64,000 nt of DNA from Anaerosalibacter massiliensis (GTDB lineage Bacteria > Bacillota > Clostridia > Tissierellales > Sporanaerobacteraceae). The stretch's first letter is position 1. Each line of letters begins with the position of its first letter. A program made the translations under genes and the position numbers. The DNA lies in contig CCEZ01000074.1 of assembly GCA_000751555.1 (NCBI GenBank), forward strand, positions 112,890 to 176,889, in the 5' to 3' direction. Shown here in pieces: positions 36,432 through 45,959 of this stretch. The notes beneath the pieces were generated by a model. The model saw only the letters and a list, made by a program, of their open reading frames with translations. It did no database searches and was not told where the DNA came from.

Positions 36432-37745
36432 ATGGATAAAGAGAGAGTAAAACCTTCCATATTGCCAGGATTTATGGAACTATTACCTTCAGATCAAATT
36501 TTATTCAATGAAATGTTAGATATTATTAGAAAAAATTATGAGAAATTTGGTTTCTTGCCAATAAATACACCAATAATTGAAAAATCAGAAATACTATTAG
36601 CAAAAGGCGGAGGAGAAACAGAAAAACAAATATACAGATTTGAAAAGGGAAGTAATGACTTGTCTTTACGTTTTGATTTAACAGTGCCTTTAGCAAGGTA
36701 TGTAGCTCAATACTTTCCTGAGTTAAATTTTCCTTTTAAAAGATATCAGATAGGAAAGGTTTATAGAGGAGAAAGAAATCAAAGGGGAAGATTTAGAGAG
36801 TTTTATCAATGTGATATAGATATTGTAGGTAATGGAAAATTAGATATTATAAATGATGCAGAAATTCCAAGTATTATGTATTCTACTTTTAAAGATTTAG
36901 ATTTTGGTGATTTCACTATCAAAATAAATAATAGAAAGATACTAAATGGATTTTTTGAATGGCTAAATATAGAAGATAGAACTGGAGTTTTAAGGGCTAT
37001 AGATAAAATCGAAAAAATAGGAACTGGAGGCGTCAAGAAGGAGCTAGCTGAAATAGGTATAAATATGGAGGCTATAGATAAAATAATTGAATTCATACAG
37101 ATAGAAGGAAAAAATGGAGATATATTACATAGCTTAAGGGATATGAATATTGATAATGAAGAATTTCAATTAGGGTTAGAAGAGCTTTCCTTAGTTGCGG
37201 ATTATGTAAAATATTTTGGAGTACCTGATGAGAATATGGCTATAGATTTAACTATTGCAAGAGGCTTAGATTATTATACAGGGACTGTATATGAAACATT
37301 CTTAGACAATCATCCGGATATAGGCAGTATTTGTTCTGGTGGAAGATATGATAATTTATCTAAATACTATACAAAACAAAATTTACCTGGTGTTGGAATG
37401 TCTATAGGTCTTACTAGACTTTTTTATCAACTTAAGGAAGCAAAAATTATTGAAAGTAAAAAGGAGAGTTTGGTAAAAGCACTTATAATACCTATGGGAG
37501 ATTGCTTAAAGGAAGGAATAGCAATCGCTAATAAGTTAAGAGATGAAGGAATTAATATACAAGTATATCTAGAAGAAAGTAAAATGGGTAAAAAGTTTAA
37601 CTATGCAGATAAATTAGAAATTCCTTATGTAATAATATTAGGGCTTGACGAGTTAAAAGATGAAAAAATAACAATAAAGAATATGAAATCAGGAGAACAA
37701 AAAATGTTTGAAATTGAAGAAGGTATAAGTTTTTTAAAAAGATAA
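36432..37745 (+). CDS. hisS: Histidyl-tRNA synthetase
   Basis: 437-aa class II synthetase. Motif 2 region RYQIGKVYRGERNQRGRFREF, His-A motif ARGLDYYTGTVYE (about 279-291) and motif 3 PGVGMSIGLTRLF (about 323-335) are all present, as is the C-terminal anticodon-binding domain (about 345-437). HisZ, the ATP-phosphoribosyltransferase partner, lacks that domain and usually deviates in the His-A motif, so HisS is preferred. RBS AGGGGGGA. Ends 20 bp before the promoter of thrS. Confidence 0.88.
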   Translation: MDKERVKPSILPGFMELLPSDQILFNEMLDIIRKNYEKFGFLPINTPIIEKSEILLAKGGGETEKQIYRFEKGSNDLSLRFDLTVPLARYVAQYFPELNFPFKRYQIGKVYRGERNQRGRFREFYQCDIDIVGNGKLDIINDAEIPSIMYSTFKDLDFGDFTIKINNRKILNGFFEWLNIEDRTGVLRAIDKIEKIGTGGVKKELAEIGINMEAIDKIIEFIQIEGKNGDILHSLRDMNIDNEEFQLGLEELSLVADYVKYFGVPDENMAIDLTIARGLDYYTGTVYETFLDNHPDIGSICSGGRYDNLSKYYTKQNLPGVGMSIGLTRLFYQLKEAKIIESKKESLVKALIIPMGDCLKEGIAIANKLRDEGINIQVYLEESKMGKKFNYADKLEIPYVIILGLDELKDEKITIKNMKSGEQKMFEIEEGISFLKR

Positions 37746-37764
37746 GAAATAATGTTAAAATATA

Positions 37765-37793
37765 TTGACAAAACATTAAATAATAGCTATAAT
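37765..37793 (+). promoter_or_regulatory. Promoter of the thrS T-box transcript
   Basis: TTGACA (37765-37770), 17-nt spacer, TATAAT (37788-37793): a full consensus match. Confidence 0.9.
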
Positions 37794-37824
37794 ATTTGAT
37801 TAAGTAAAACTGTATATTTAAAAG

Positions 37825-38046
37825 CTATGAAGGGAAGAGTAGGCTAAATAATCTTTTAAGAGAGGGATTGCCTTGGCTGGAAGCAATTCTAAAGTATTAT
37901 TAACTGAAAACCAACCCGAAGCTGAATCCTAACCTAGTAGGAAAGGATTTCCGCAATTTGCGTTATTTAACTTAAGCACCAATTAGGGTGGAACCACGTG
38001 AATAAACCTCTCGTCCCTATATTTTATAGGATGAGGGGGTTTTTTG
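37825..38046 (+). promoter_or_regulatory. T-box riboswitch, threonine (thrS leader)
   Basis: Stem I start AAGAGTAGG, distal-loop GGCTGGAAGC, probable specifier ACC at 37910-37912 in TGAAAACCAACCC, T-box sequence AGGGTGGAACCACG at 37985-37998, and a terminator (38007-38045) ending in TTTTTT. Uncharged tRNA-Thr would pair with specifier and T-box and permit read-through into thrS. The specifier position is inferred by comparison with the argS leader in this window. Confidence 0.92.
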
Positions 38047-38074
38047 TATTTAAAATAGAAATAGGAGGGAAATC

Positions 38075-39985
38075 ATGGAAAATATAATTATTACTTTGCC
38101 AGATGGTTCAAATAAAGAATATGAAAAAGGTGTAACTGTATATGAAATAGCTAAAGATATAAGTCAAGGTTTAGCAAGAGTTGCTCTTGGAGCAGAAGTA
38201 AATGGAAAAACTTTAGGACTTAATGATACTATAGATGAAGATGCCAAAATAAATATTGTAAAATTTGAAGATAAAGAAGGAAAAGAGATATTTAGACATA
38301 CTAGTTCTCATATATTAGCTCAAGCTGTCAAAAGATTGTATCCAGATACTAAATTAGCGATTGGTCCAGCTATAGATAATGGATTTTATTATGATTTTGA
38401 TACAAAACATAGATTTACTCCAGAAGATTTAGAAAAAATAGAGAAGGAAATGAAAAAAATAGTTAAGGAAAACTATGAATTGGAAAGATTTGTTCTTCCT
38501 AGAGATGAAGCTATTGAATTTTTGAAAGAAAAAGATGAGCCTTATAAAGTTGAATTAGTAGAAGATTTACCTGAAGATGCGGTTATTTCTTTTTATAAAC
38601 AAGGAGATTTTGTAGACCTTTGTGCAGGACCTCATTTAACTAATACAAAGCCAGTAAAAGCTCTTAAACTTTTAAATATAGCAGGAGCTTATTGGCGTGG
38701 GGATGAAAATAATAAAATGTTACAAAGAATTTATGGAACTAGTTTTACTAAAAAGAAGGATTTAGATGAATATTTAGATAGATTAGAAGAAGCAAAAAAG
38801 AGAGATCATAGAAAATTAGGAAAAGAACTAGGGTTATTTAGTATTCATGATGAAGGGCCTGGATTTCCATTTTTCCATCCAAAAGGAATGGTTCTTAGGA
38901 ATATATTGGAAGATTTTTGGAGGGAAGAACATAGAAAGAGGGGTTATGGAGAAGTTAAAACTCCTTTAATACTAAATGAAGAGTTATGGCATAGGTCAGG
39001 TCATTGGGATCATTATAGAGAAAATATGTATTTTACAGAAATAGATGATAATGATTATGCTATAAAGCCTATGAATTGTCCTGGTGCAATGATCATATAC
39101 AAGACAAATATGTTTAGTTATAGAGATTTTCCCTTTAGATGGGCTGAGCTAGGATTAGTTCACAGACATGAACTTTCTGGTACATTGCATGGTCTTATGA
39201 GAGTAAGAAGTTTCACTCAAGATGATGCCCATTTATTCATGTTACCTAGCCAAGTGAAAGATGAGTTAGTTGGTGTAATTGATTTAGCAGATTATATTTA
39301 TAATGTATTTGGATTTAAATATCATGTTGAACTTTCTACTCGACCAGAAAATTCAATGGGAACAGAAGAACAATGGGAAATGGCAACTAATAGTTTAATT
39401 GAAGCTTTAAATGAAAGAAAGATAAACTATATAGTTAATGAAGGTGATGGGGCATTTTATGGACCTAAAATAGATTTTCATTTAGAAGATGCCATAGGTA
39501 GAACTTGGCAATGTGGTACTATACAATTAGATTTTCAAATGCCAGAAAGATTTGATTTGGCTTATATAGATAAAGATAATGAGAAAAAGCGTCCTGTTAT
39601 GGTTCATAGAACTATACTTGGAAGTATAGAGAGATTTATGGGAATTCTTATAGAACATTATGCTGGAAGATTTCCAACATGGTTATCTCCAGTTCAAATT
39701 TCTATTCTTCCTATATCAGATAAATTTAATGATTATGCTTATGAACTTGAAAAATTATTTAAAGAAAATAATTTAAGAGTTGAAGTAGATGACAGAACTG
39801 AAAAAATAGGATATAAAATAAGAGAAGCTCAACTACAAAAGATTCCTTTTATGTTAATAGTGGGAGAAAAAGAAGTAGAAGGAAAGACTGTTTCTGTAAG
39901 GAAGAGAGACGAGGGAGACCTTGGTCAAATGAATATAGAAGACTTTGTTAAAAAGATAAAAGAAGAAGTAGAAAACAAAAAATAA
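38075..39985 (+). CDS. thrS: Threonyl-tRNA synthetase
   Basis: 636-aa class II enzyme with all domains: TGS (about 1-60, ITLPDGSNKEYEKGVTVYEI), editing domain with HxxxH in RHTSSHILAQAVKRLYP (about 70-86) and CAGPHL, catalytic core with motif 2 VHRHELSGTLHGLMRVRSFT and motif 3 PVMVHRTILGSIERFMGILI, and anticodon-binding domain (about 535-636). Controlled by the T-box immediately upstream. Confidence 0.97.
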   Translation: MENIIITLPDGSNKEYEKGVTVYEIAKDISQGLARVALGAEVNGKTLGLNDTIDEDAKINIVKFEDKEGKEIFRHTSSHILAQAVKRLYPDTKLAIGPAIDNGFYYDFDTKHRFTPEDLEKIEKEMKKIVKENYELERFVLPRDEAIEFLKEKDEPYKVELVEDLPEDAVISFYKQGDFVDLCAGPHLTNTKPVKALKLLNIAGAYWRGDENNKMLQRIYGTSFTKKKDLDEYLDRLEEAKKRDHRKLGKELGLFSIHDEGPGFPFFHPKGMVLRNILEDFWREEHRKRGYGEVKTPLILNEELWHRSGHWDHYRENMYFTEIDDNDYAIKPMNCPGAMIIYKTNMFSYRDFPFRWAELGLVHRHELSGTLHGLMRVRSFTQDDAHLFMLPSQVKDELVGVIDLADYIYNVFGFKYHVELSTRPENSMGTEEQWEMATNSLIEALNERKINYIVNEGDGAFYGPKIDFHLEDAIGRTWQCGTIQLDFQMPERFDLAYIDKDNEKKRPVMVHRTILGSIERFMGILIEHYAGRFPTWLSPVQISILPISDKFNDYAYELEKLFKENNLRVEVDDRTEKIGYKIREAQLQKIPFMLIVGEKEVEGKTVSVRKRDEGDLGQMNIEDFVKKIKEEVENKK

Positions 39986-39987
39986 TT

Positions 39988-40017
39988 AAAATAGAGACCA
40001 CTAGTGGTCTCTATTTT
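39988..40017. terminator. Bidirectional terminator between thrS and the FtsH-like gene
   Basis: Perfect 30-nt palindrome with arms AAAATAGAGACCACT / AGTGGTCTCTATTTT. It overlaps the last bases of the convergent FtsH-like gene. Confidence 0.88.
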
Positions 40018-41569
40018 AAGTTGCATAATCTAATTTAGTCTTATACTCTTCAAATATTTTATCTAGTTCTTTGTTGTTAATAGTCTCTTGTTTCATAAGT
40101 AGATCGGATATTTGGAATAATATTATCTTGTTGTCTTCTACTATTTTGAGAGCATTTTTAAAACATTTATCCATTATTTTTTTTATTTCTCTTCTTATAA
40201 TATCATAGTTATTTTTAATATAGTATTCATCTATGGAGATATTTCCTAATGTGCTCATTCCATAGCTACAAACCATTTCTTGTGCAATTTCTGTAGCTTT
40301 AGTTAAATCATCTTTTGCACCAGTAGTTATGTCTTTAAAGATTATTTGTTCTGCAGCTCTTCCTGCTAAAAGACCGGTGATTTTACCCATAAGCTCTTTC
40401 TGTGTATACAAGTATCTTTCTTCTTCTGGGAACTTTAAAACATACCCTAGTGCTTGACCTCTAGGTACTATAGATACTTTTTGTACCATGTCAGTTTTGA
40501 GTATTTTACTCACTAGAGCGTGACCTGCTTCATGAATAGCTATAGTCTTTTTTTCTTTTAGTAATACAGAAGGATTCTTAATTTCTAATCCAGCTAGAAC
40601 TCTTTCAATAGCTTGATTGAAGTCTTTATTATCAATTTTATTTTTTTTATTTCTTACTGCAATTATAGCAGCCTCATTGGCTATATTAGCAAGTTGAGCT
40701 CCAGAAAGTCCATGCGTCTTATTTGCCAATTCTTTTACAGATACATTATTGTGAAGAGGCTTATTTTTAGTGTGGACTTCAAGTATTTTTTCTCTTGCAT
40801 TTATATTGGGGTTACCAACATAAATATGTCTGTCAAATCTACCTGGGCGGAGCAATGCTTCATCAAGTAAATCTAATCTATTAGTTGCTCCGATAACTAC
40901 TACTGTTTCGCTAGTATTAAACCCATCCATTTCTGATAAGAGTTGATTTAATGTTTGATCTTTTTCGTTGTTTGAATCCAAATTTCTTCTTGCTCCTATA
41001 GCGTCTATCTCATCAATAAAAATAATGCTAGGTGAATCTTTCTTTGCTTTTTCAAATAAACTTCTTACTCTTTTAGCTCCTACTCCTACATATTTTTCAA
41101 CAAACTCAGAACCACTAGCATATAGAAATGTAGAGTTTGTTTCTCCTGCTACAGCTTTTGCAAGAAGAGTTTTACCAGTTCCAGGAGGGCCATAAAAAAG
41201 TATTCCCTTTGGTATTTTAGCACCCATCTTTGTATATTTCTGTGAATTATTAATAAAATCAATAGTTTCTTTAAGCTCTTCTTTAATTTCCTCCAAACCA
41301 GCTACATTTTTAAATGAAATATCAGTTTTGTTATTATTTTTTTTACTTCCTTCCTTATCGCTACTTAATGCTAAGGGAGCTAATTGTGGGTCTGAATCTA
41401 ATTTTAGATAATAAATAATAATAATAGTTGTAACTGTCCATACTATGAATCTATCTCCATTTGTAATTCTTTCAAATCCAGATGCAGAGAAATATTTATC
41501 ATAAAAAAGGATTGTTGAAAGAATTACGCTTAAAATAGCTACTAAAAGTATTATTTTTTTCTTTTGCAA
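40016..41569 (-). CDS. FtsH-like AAA+ membrane zinc protease, short form
   Basis: 517 aa. Walker A GPPGTGKT (about 129-136), Walker B IIFIDEIDAIG, SRH arginines in LLRPGRFDRH, zinc motif HEAGH (about 347-351) and a third ligand Asp in TTGAKDDLTKAT. Two N-terminal hydrophobic segments (about 5-22 and 43-56) are separated by only ~20 residues. Canonical FtsH (about 600-650 aa) has a ~70-residue external domain there and a longer C-terminal tail. It is therefore probably a paralogue rather than the housekeeping FtsH. TTG start with AAGGTGGGG upstream. Substrates unknown. Confidence 0.88.
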   Translation of the reverse strand: MQKKKIILLVAILSVILSTILFYDKYFSASGFERITNGDRFIVWTVTTIIIIYYLKLDSDPQLAPLALSSDKEGSKKNNNKTDISFKNVAGLEEIKEELKETIDFINNSQKYTKMGAKIPKGILFYGPPGTGKTLLAKAVAGETNSTFLYASGSEFVEKYVGVGAKRVRSLFEKAKKDSPSIIFIDEIDAIGARRNLDSNNEKDQTLNQLLSEMDGFNTSETVVVIGATNRLDLLDEALLRPGRFDRHIYVGNPNINAREKILEVHTKNKPLHNNVSVKELANKTHGLSGAQLANIANEAAIIAVRNKKNKIDNKDFNQAIERVLAGLEIKNPSVLLKEKKTIAIHEAGHALVSKILKTDMVQKVSIVPRGQALGYVLKFPEEERYLYTQKELMGKITGLLAGRAAEQIIFKDITTGAKDDLTKATEIAQEMVCSYGMSTLGNISIDEYYIKNNYDIIRREIKKIMDKCFKNALKIVEDNKIILFQISDLLMKQETINNKELDKIFEEYKTKLDYAT

Positions 41570-41736
41570 ACTATCCCCACCTTTTATATTTTGCTAATAA
41601 TAGTTTAACCATTTAGCTTTTTTATATAAAAAAATTTACTCTATTGTTGAAGGAAATATTTTGAAAAGGTATAATTGTTATAAGAAGTTTAATTTTTAAT
41701 AAAAAACGTAAAATAAAGAATTGGGAGGGATTTTTT

Positions 41737-43134
41737 ATGGATTTTATTGAATTGGTTGAAGGCTATAAGGATGATATAGTCAAATCAACACAAGAATTAG
41801 TTAGTATAAAAAGTGTTGAAGGTGAACCCAAACTAGGAATGCCTTTTGGAGAAGGTCCATATCAAGCTCTTAAACATGTACTAGATACAGCTAATAAGAT
41901 GGGATTTAAAACAAAAAATTTAGATGGATATGCAGGTCATGCAGATTTAGGTGAAGGAGATGAAACTGTAGGAATATTAGTCCATGTAGATGTAGTTCCA
42001 GAGGGAGATGGATGGACATATCCACCTTATGGTGGGGAAATTCATGATGGAAAAATTTTTGCGAGAGGAACATTAGATGACAAAGGACCTGCTATAGCAA
42101 GTTTATATGCAATGAAAGCATTGAAAGACGCTAATGTTTCATTAAATAAAAAAATTAGAATAATATTTGGAACTAATGAAGAGACAGGATGGGGTTGTAT
42201 GAAATATTATTTTAAGCATGAAAAGGCTCCTGAGATGGCTTTTACACCAGATGCAGATTTTCCAGTAATACATGGAGAAAAAGGTATTATAGCTTTTGAT
42301 CTTGTAAAGAAAATAAAAAACGATAGTTGCGAAGGTATATCTATAAAAAGCATAAATGGTGGTAATGCAGTTAATATGGTTCCAGACTATTGTGAAGCGG
42401 TGATTGAAACAAAAAATCTAGATAATATAGAAACTAAACTTGAGGAATTTAAGAAAAAAACTGACTATAACATTTCTATAGAAAAAAAGGATGGAACGAT
42501 TGTAGTAAAGTCTAAAGGAGTTTCAGCTCATGGTAGTACTCCAGAAAAGGGAGAAAATGCTATTACTTATTTAATGTTGTTTTTGGAGGAAATAGTTGAT
42601 TGTAATTGTGATATTTGTGATTTCATAAAAATATATAATGAAAAAATAGCATTGAAGCATCATGGAGAAAGTATAGGATGTGGACTAGAAGATGAAGTTT
42701 CAGGAAAACTTAATTTTAATCCTGGAGTTATAAAAGTTGAAGATGACGAAATTAAATTATCAATTAATGTAAGATATCCTATAAAATCTAGTGCGAAAGA
42801 TGTGTATAACGGAATTAGAGAAGAGTTAGAGGGAACTGGAATAAAACTTTTAGAAGATGAAGGAGAAATGAAACCCATCTATGTACCGAAGAATGATCCA
42901 CTAGTTGAAAAACTTATGAAGGTTTATAGAGAAGAAACTGGGGACTTGGATAGTGAACCTATTACTATTGGTGGTGGAACTTATGCTAGAGCTATGGACA
43001 ATGCAGTAGCTTTTGGACCAGTATTTCCAGGTCAAAAAGAAGTTGCTCACCAAAAAGATGAATATATCTCTATTGAACATTTAATGAAGATGACAAAAAT
43101 ATATGCAAAAGCATTATATGAGCTAGCAAAATAA
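41737..43134 (+). CDS. pepV: M20-family dipeptidase PepV
   Basis: 465-aa cytoplasmic dinuclear zinc dipeptidase. Metal-site motifs: GILVHVDVVPEGDGWTYPPY (about 83-102), ARGTLDDKGPAI (about 109-120) and FGTNEETGWGC with catalytic Glu (about 145-155); C-terminal metal His in EVAHQKDEY. Length matches the PepV group. Degrades dipeptides for amino acid supply. Monocistronic, before the infC leader. Confidence 0.93.
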   Translation: MDFIELVEGYKDDIVKSTQELVSIKSVEGEPKLGMPFGEGPYQALKHVLDTANKMGFKTKNLDGYAGHADLGEGDETVGILVHVDVVPEGDGWTYPPYGGEIHDGKIFARGTLDDKGPAIASLYAMKALKDANVSLNKKIRIIFGTNEETGWGCMKYYFKHEKAPEMAFTPDADFPVIHGEKGIIAFDLVKKIKNDSCEGISIKSINGGNAVNMVPDYCEAVIETKNLDNIETKLEEFKKKTDYNISIEKKDGTIVVKSKGVSAHGSTPEKGENAITYLMLFLEEIVDCNCDICDFIKIYNEKIALKHHGESIGCGLEDEVSGKLNFNPGVIKVEDDEIKLSINVRYPIKSSAKDVYNGIREELEGTGIKLLEDEGEMKPIYVPKNDPLVEKLMKVYREETGDLDSEPITIGGGTYARAMDNAVAFGPVFPGQKEVAHQKDEYISIEHLMKMTKIYAKALYELAK

Positions 43135-43147
43135 AATAAAAAACTAA

Positions 43148-43176
43148 TTGACAAAGTAGACGAATTAACCTATACT
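43148..43176 (+). promoter_or_regulatory. Promoter of the infC-rpmI-rplT operon
   Basis: TTGACA (43148-43153), 17-nt spacer, TATACT (43171-43176). Confidence 0.88.
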
Positions 43177-43194
43177 ATTAATTAGTAAACTTAA

Positions 43195-43356
43195 TGTTAT
43201 GTAAATTCAAGAAGAAGTATCCGCTTCTCACCTTATAGCTAAAGCTCATAGGGTTACAATTTAGTTATTAGTAGGTATGTTTATACTTATTTTAATATTT
43301 TGTATTTTTATTTTGAAAGAAAAGCGGATATCTGTATTGTGTATCCGCTTTTTATT
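43195..43356 (+). promoter_or_regulatory. L20-type autoregulatory leader
   Basis: A terminator hairpin AAAGCGGATA / TATCCGCTTT (43320-43350 region) with a T run sits 28 nt before infC. An upstream copy of TATCCGCTT at 43218-43226 can pair with the left arm of the terminator and prevent it forming. A second helix ACCTTATAGC / GCTCATAGGGT lies at 43230-43255. This is the layout of the Firmicute L20 leader, where excess ribosomal protein L20 favours termination. Pairings are seen; L20 binding is known for the family. Confidence 0.8.
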
Positions 43357-43383
43357 GTTTTAAATTTTAGGAGGTGGCGTAAT

Positions 43384-43893
43384 ATTAAAGAGCTTCAAAT
43401 TAATGAACAAATAAGAGAGAGAGAAGTTAGACTCATCGATGTAGATGGTGGGCAGGTGGGAGTAGTTCCTATTAAGAAAGCAATAGACATGGCTTATGAT
43501 AAAAAGCTAGATTTAGTCAAAGTAGCTCCTAATGCAAAACCACCAGTATGTAGGATAATGGATTATGGCAAATATAAATATGAAATGGCAAAGAAGGAAA
43601 AAGAAGCTAAAAAGAATCAAAAAGTGATCAATGTGAAAGAAATAAGACTAAGTCCTAGTATTGAAGATCACGATTTGAATGTAAAAGCAAGGCAAGCAAT
43701 AGGATTTTTAAAAGATGGAGACAAAGTTAAGGTGAGTGTTAGATTTAGAGGAAGAGAAATGGGCCATAAGGATATGGGTAGAGAAGTTCTAGGAAAGTTT
43801 ACAGAAATAGTTTCAGAAGTTGGAGCTGTAGATAAAAAGCCTAGGATGGAAGGTAGAAATATGGTTATGTTTCTAGTTCCGAAGACAGAATAG
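43384..43893 (+). CDS. infC: Translation initiation factor IF-3
   Basis: 169 aa starting at an ATT codon (43384) 9 nt after AGGAGG. The start is fixed by homology: IF-3 begins at KELQINEQIREREVRLIDV, and no ATG/GTG/TTG fits before Met-49. A non-AUG start is the known autoregulatory feature of infC, because IF-3 rejects such codons. Interdomain linker KKEKEAKKNQKVINVKEIRL and C-terminal VRFRGREMGHKDMG are typical. An upstream in-frame ATG at 43300 lies within the leader terminator and is not the start. Confidence 0.95.
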   Translation: MKELQINEQIREREVRLIDVDGGQVGVVPIKKAIDMAYDKKLDLVKVAPNAKPPVCRIMDYGKYKYEMAKKEKEAKKNQKVINVKEIRLSPSIEDHDLNVKARQAIGFLKDGDKVKVSVRFRGREMGHKDMGREVLGKFTEIVSEVGAVDKKPRMEGRNMVMFLVPKTE

Positions 43894-43911
43894 ATAAAGG
43901 AGGTAATTTAT

Positions 43912-44106
43912 ATGCCAAAAATGAAAACTCATAGAGGAGCAGCAAAGAGATTTAAAAAAACTGGAACAGGTAAATTAAAGAGACATAAAGCTTATAAAAG
44001 TCATAAGACTGGAAAGAAATCACCAAAGAGGATAAGAAATTTAAGAAAACCTGCAATAGTAAGTGATGGAGATTATAAGAGAATCAAGAACTTATTACCT
44101 TACTAA
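43912..44106 (+). CDS. rpmI: 50S ribosomal protein L35
   Basis: 64 aa, highly basic: [20 protein letters not shown] at the start and [20 protein letters not shown] near the end, both diagnostic for bL35. Second gene of the infC operon, 18 bp after infC, with AAGGAGG before its ATG. Confidence 0.98.
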   Translation: MPKMKTHRGAAKRFKKTGTGKLKRHKAYKSHKTGKKSPKRIRNLRKPAIVSDGDYKRIKNLLPY

Positions 44107-44141
44107 AATAAATTTATATAGGAAGCAAGGAGGTAGCTGAC

Positions 44142-44492
44142 ATGGCAAGAGTAAAGAGAGCAGTAAATGCAAAAAAGAAACATAAAAAAGTTTTGAAACA
44201 AGCAAAAGGATATTATGGTGCTAAAAGCAAATTATATAGACCAGCTAATGAAGCAGTAATGAAATCATTAGACTATGCATATACAGGTAGAAAACTAAGA
44301 AAAAGAGATTTTAGAAAGATGTGGATTTCAAGAATAAATGCTGCTGCAAGACTAAATGGAATGAACTATAGTACATTTATAAGTGGATTAAAGAAAGCTA
44401 ATATAGATATAAATAGAAAAATGCTATCCGAAATGGCTATAAACGATCCAGAAGGATTTTCAAAACTAGTAGAAATTGCAAAAGGTATGTAA
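44142..44492 (+). CDS. rplT: 50S ribosomal protein L20
   Basis: 116 aa: [20 protein letters not shown] at the start, [20 protein letters not shown] and [20 protein letters not shown] in the middle. Assembly protein of the large subunit and the expected repressor of its own operon via the upstream leader. Followed by a terminator. Confidence 0.98.
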   Translation: MARVKRAVNAKKKHKKVLKQAKGYYGAKSKLYRPANEAVMKSLDYAYTGRKLRKRDFRKMWISRINAAARLNGMNYSTFISGLKKANIDINRKMLSEMAINDPEGFSKLVEIAKGM

Positions 44493-44493
44493 A

Positions 44494-44526
44494 ATAAAAG
44501 TTCCGATTTCGGAGCTTTTATTTTTT
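44494..44526 (+). terminator. Terminator of the infC operon
   Basis: Stem ATAAAAG-T-TCCGA / TCGGA-G-CTTTTAT followed by TTTTTTC, 2 nt after the rplT stop codon. Confidence 0.88.
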
Positions 44527-44594
44527 CTTAACTAGTAGCTATTAATTGTATTTAAAATAATATTTTTAGTACCTTATTTTCAGGAGATGGTTAA

Positions 44595-45944
44595 ATGAAC
44601 ATTTTGAAAAAGAGGCTTAAAGAATTAGAACTTAATCCTCCAAGGGTTTTAGCCTTAGGATTTGCTGGATTAATCCTAATTGGCGCTTTATTATTGAACC
44701 TACCTATTGCTTCAAAATCAGGAGAAAGCATAGGATTTGTGAATGCTTTATTTACATCTGCTTCATCTGTATGCGTAACTGGACTTGTTGTAGTGAATAC
44801 AGGAGAGTATTGGTCACTATTTGGTCATATTGTAATAATATTTTTAATACAAATGGGTGGATTAGGTTTTATGACTTTAGCTACACTAGTAGCATTGATA
44901 CTAGGTAAAAAAATTACTCTAAAGGAAAGACTAATAATTAGAGAACAACTTAATCAGGAAACTATGTCTGGTTTAGTTAAACTTACTAGGTATGTGATTT
45001 TTTCTACATTTGCAATAGAAGGAATAGGAGCCCTTGTGCTTTCAACACGTTTCATTCCAATATATGGGCTTGGTAGAGGAATATGGTTTTCTATATTTCA
45101 TTCTATTTCTGCATTTTGTAATGCAGGATTTGATATTATGGGTAATAGTATAGTACCTTTTGTAGGAGATATAACAATAAATTTAACTATAGCTTTCCTT
45201 ATAATTATTGGAGGATTAGGTTTTTCTGTATATATAGATATATCTAGAAATAAAAGATTTAAAAGATTCTCCTTACATTCAAAGCTTGTATTAGTAACTA
45301 CTTTTATACTTATAATAGTAGGGATGATATTATTTTATTTAATTGAGTGGAACAATCCAGAAACTTTACAGACATTAAATACAAAGGAAAAAGTTATTTC
45401 ATCTTTCTTCCAATCTGTAGTTACAAGAACTGCAGGATTTAATTCTGTAAATATGTCAAAGATAAGAGATACTACAACATTTATTATGATAGTGTTAATG
45501 TTCATTGGAGGTTCACCAGGCTCAACAGGAGGAGGTATAAAAACTACAACTTTTGGTGCAATATTTTTAACAACTTTTTCAGTAATAAGAGGAAGGAATG
45601 ATGTAGTAGCTTTTAAGAAAAGAATTCCTCAAGAAATAATATATAGAGCTTTATCTATAGCAAGTATAGGACTATTTTTGATAGTTATTGTTTCAATGAT
45701 ATTAACTATCTCTGAAGAGGCAAATTTTCTAGATTTATTGTTTGAAACTACATCTGCATTTGCAACAGTAGGTCTTACAAGAGGAATAACCCCAGATTTA
45801 ACTAGTTTTGGAAAAGTGCTTATAACAATTATGATGTATTTAGGTAGGGTAGGTCCTTTGACAATGGCATTTGCTTTTGCTAAAAGACAGAAGAATATAA
45901 AAGAAAATTATAGATATTCAGAAGAAAATATATTTGTAGGTTAG
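44595..45944 (+). CDS. ktrB: Potassium uptake channel subunit KtrB/TrkH
   Basis: 449-aa membrane subunit of a Ktr/Trk K+ uptake system, made of four M1-P-M2 repeats. Selectivity-filter-type loops each keep a Gly: SASSVCVTGLVVV (about 55-67), AFCNAGFDIMG (about 176-186), TRTAGFNSVN (about 281-290) and TSAFATVGLTRGI (about 393-405). FIGGSPGSTGGGIKT forms the intramembrane gate region. Paired with the RCK-domain subunit 15 bp downstream. Confidence 0.95.
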   Translation: MNILKKRLKELELNPPRVLALGFAGLILIGALLLNLPIASKSGESIGFVNALFTSASSVCVTGLVVVNTGEYWSLFGHIVIIFLIQMGGLGFMTLATLVALILGKKITLKERLIIREQLNQETMSGLVKLTRYVIFSTFAIEGIGALVLSTRFIPIYGLGRGIWFSIFHSISAFCNAGFDIMGNSIVPFVGDITINLTIAFLIIIGGLGFSVYIDISRNKRFKRFSLHSKLVLVTTFILIIVGMILFYLIEWNNPETLQTLNTKEKVISSFFQSVVTRTAGFNSVNMSKIRDTTTFIMIVLMFIGGSPGSTGGGIKTTTFGAIFLTTFSVIRGRNDVVAFKKRIPQEIIYRALSIASIGLFLIVIVSMILTISEEANFLDLLFETTSAFATVGLTRGITPDLTSFGKVLITIMMYLGRVGPLTMAFAFAKRQKNIKENYRYSEENIFVG

Positions 45945-45959
45945 AAGGGAGATAATAAA

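Noticed and set aside
36432..37745. HisZ instead of HisS
   Set aside because: The C-terminal anticodon-binding domain and intact GLDYYTG motif are present and there are no histidine biosynthesis genes nearby.
43300..43383. N-terminal 28-residue extension of IF-3 from ATG 43300
   Set aside because: The extension would be encoded by the leader terminator, has no RBS, and is absent from IF-3; the ATT start with AGGAGG fits.
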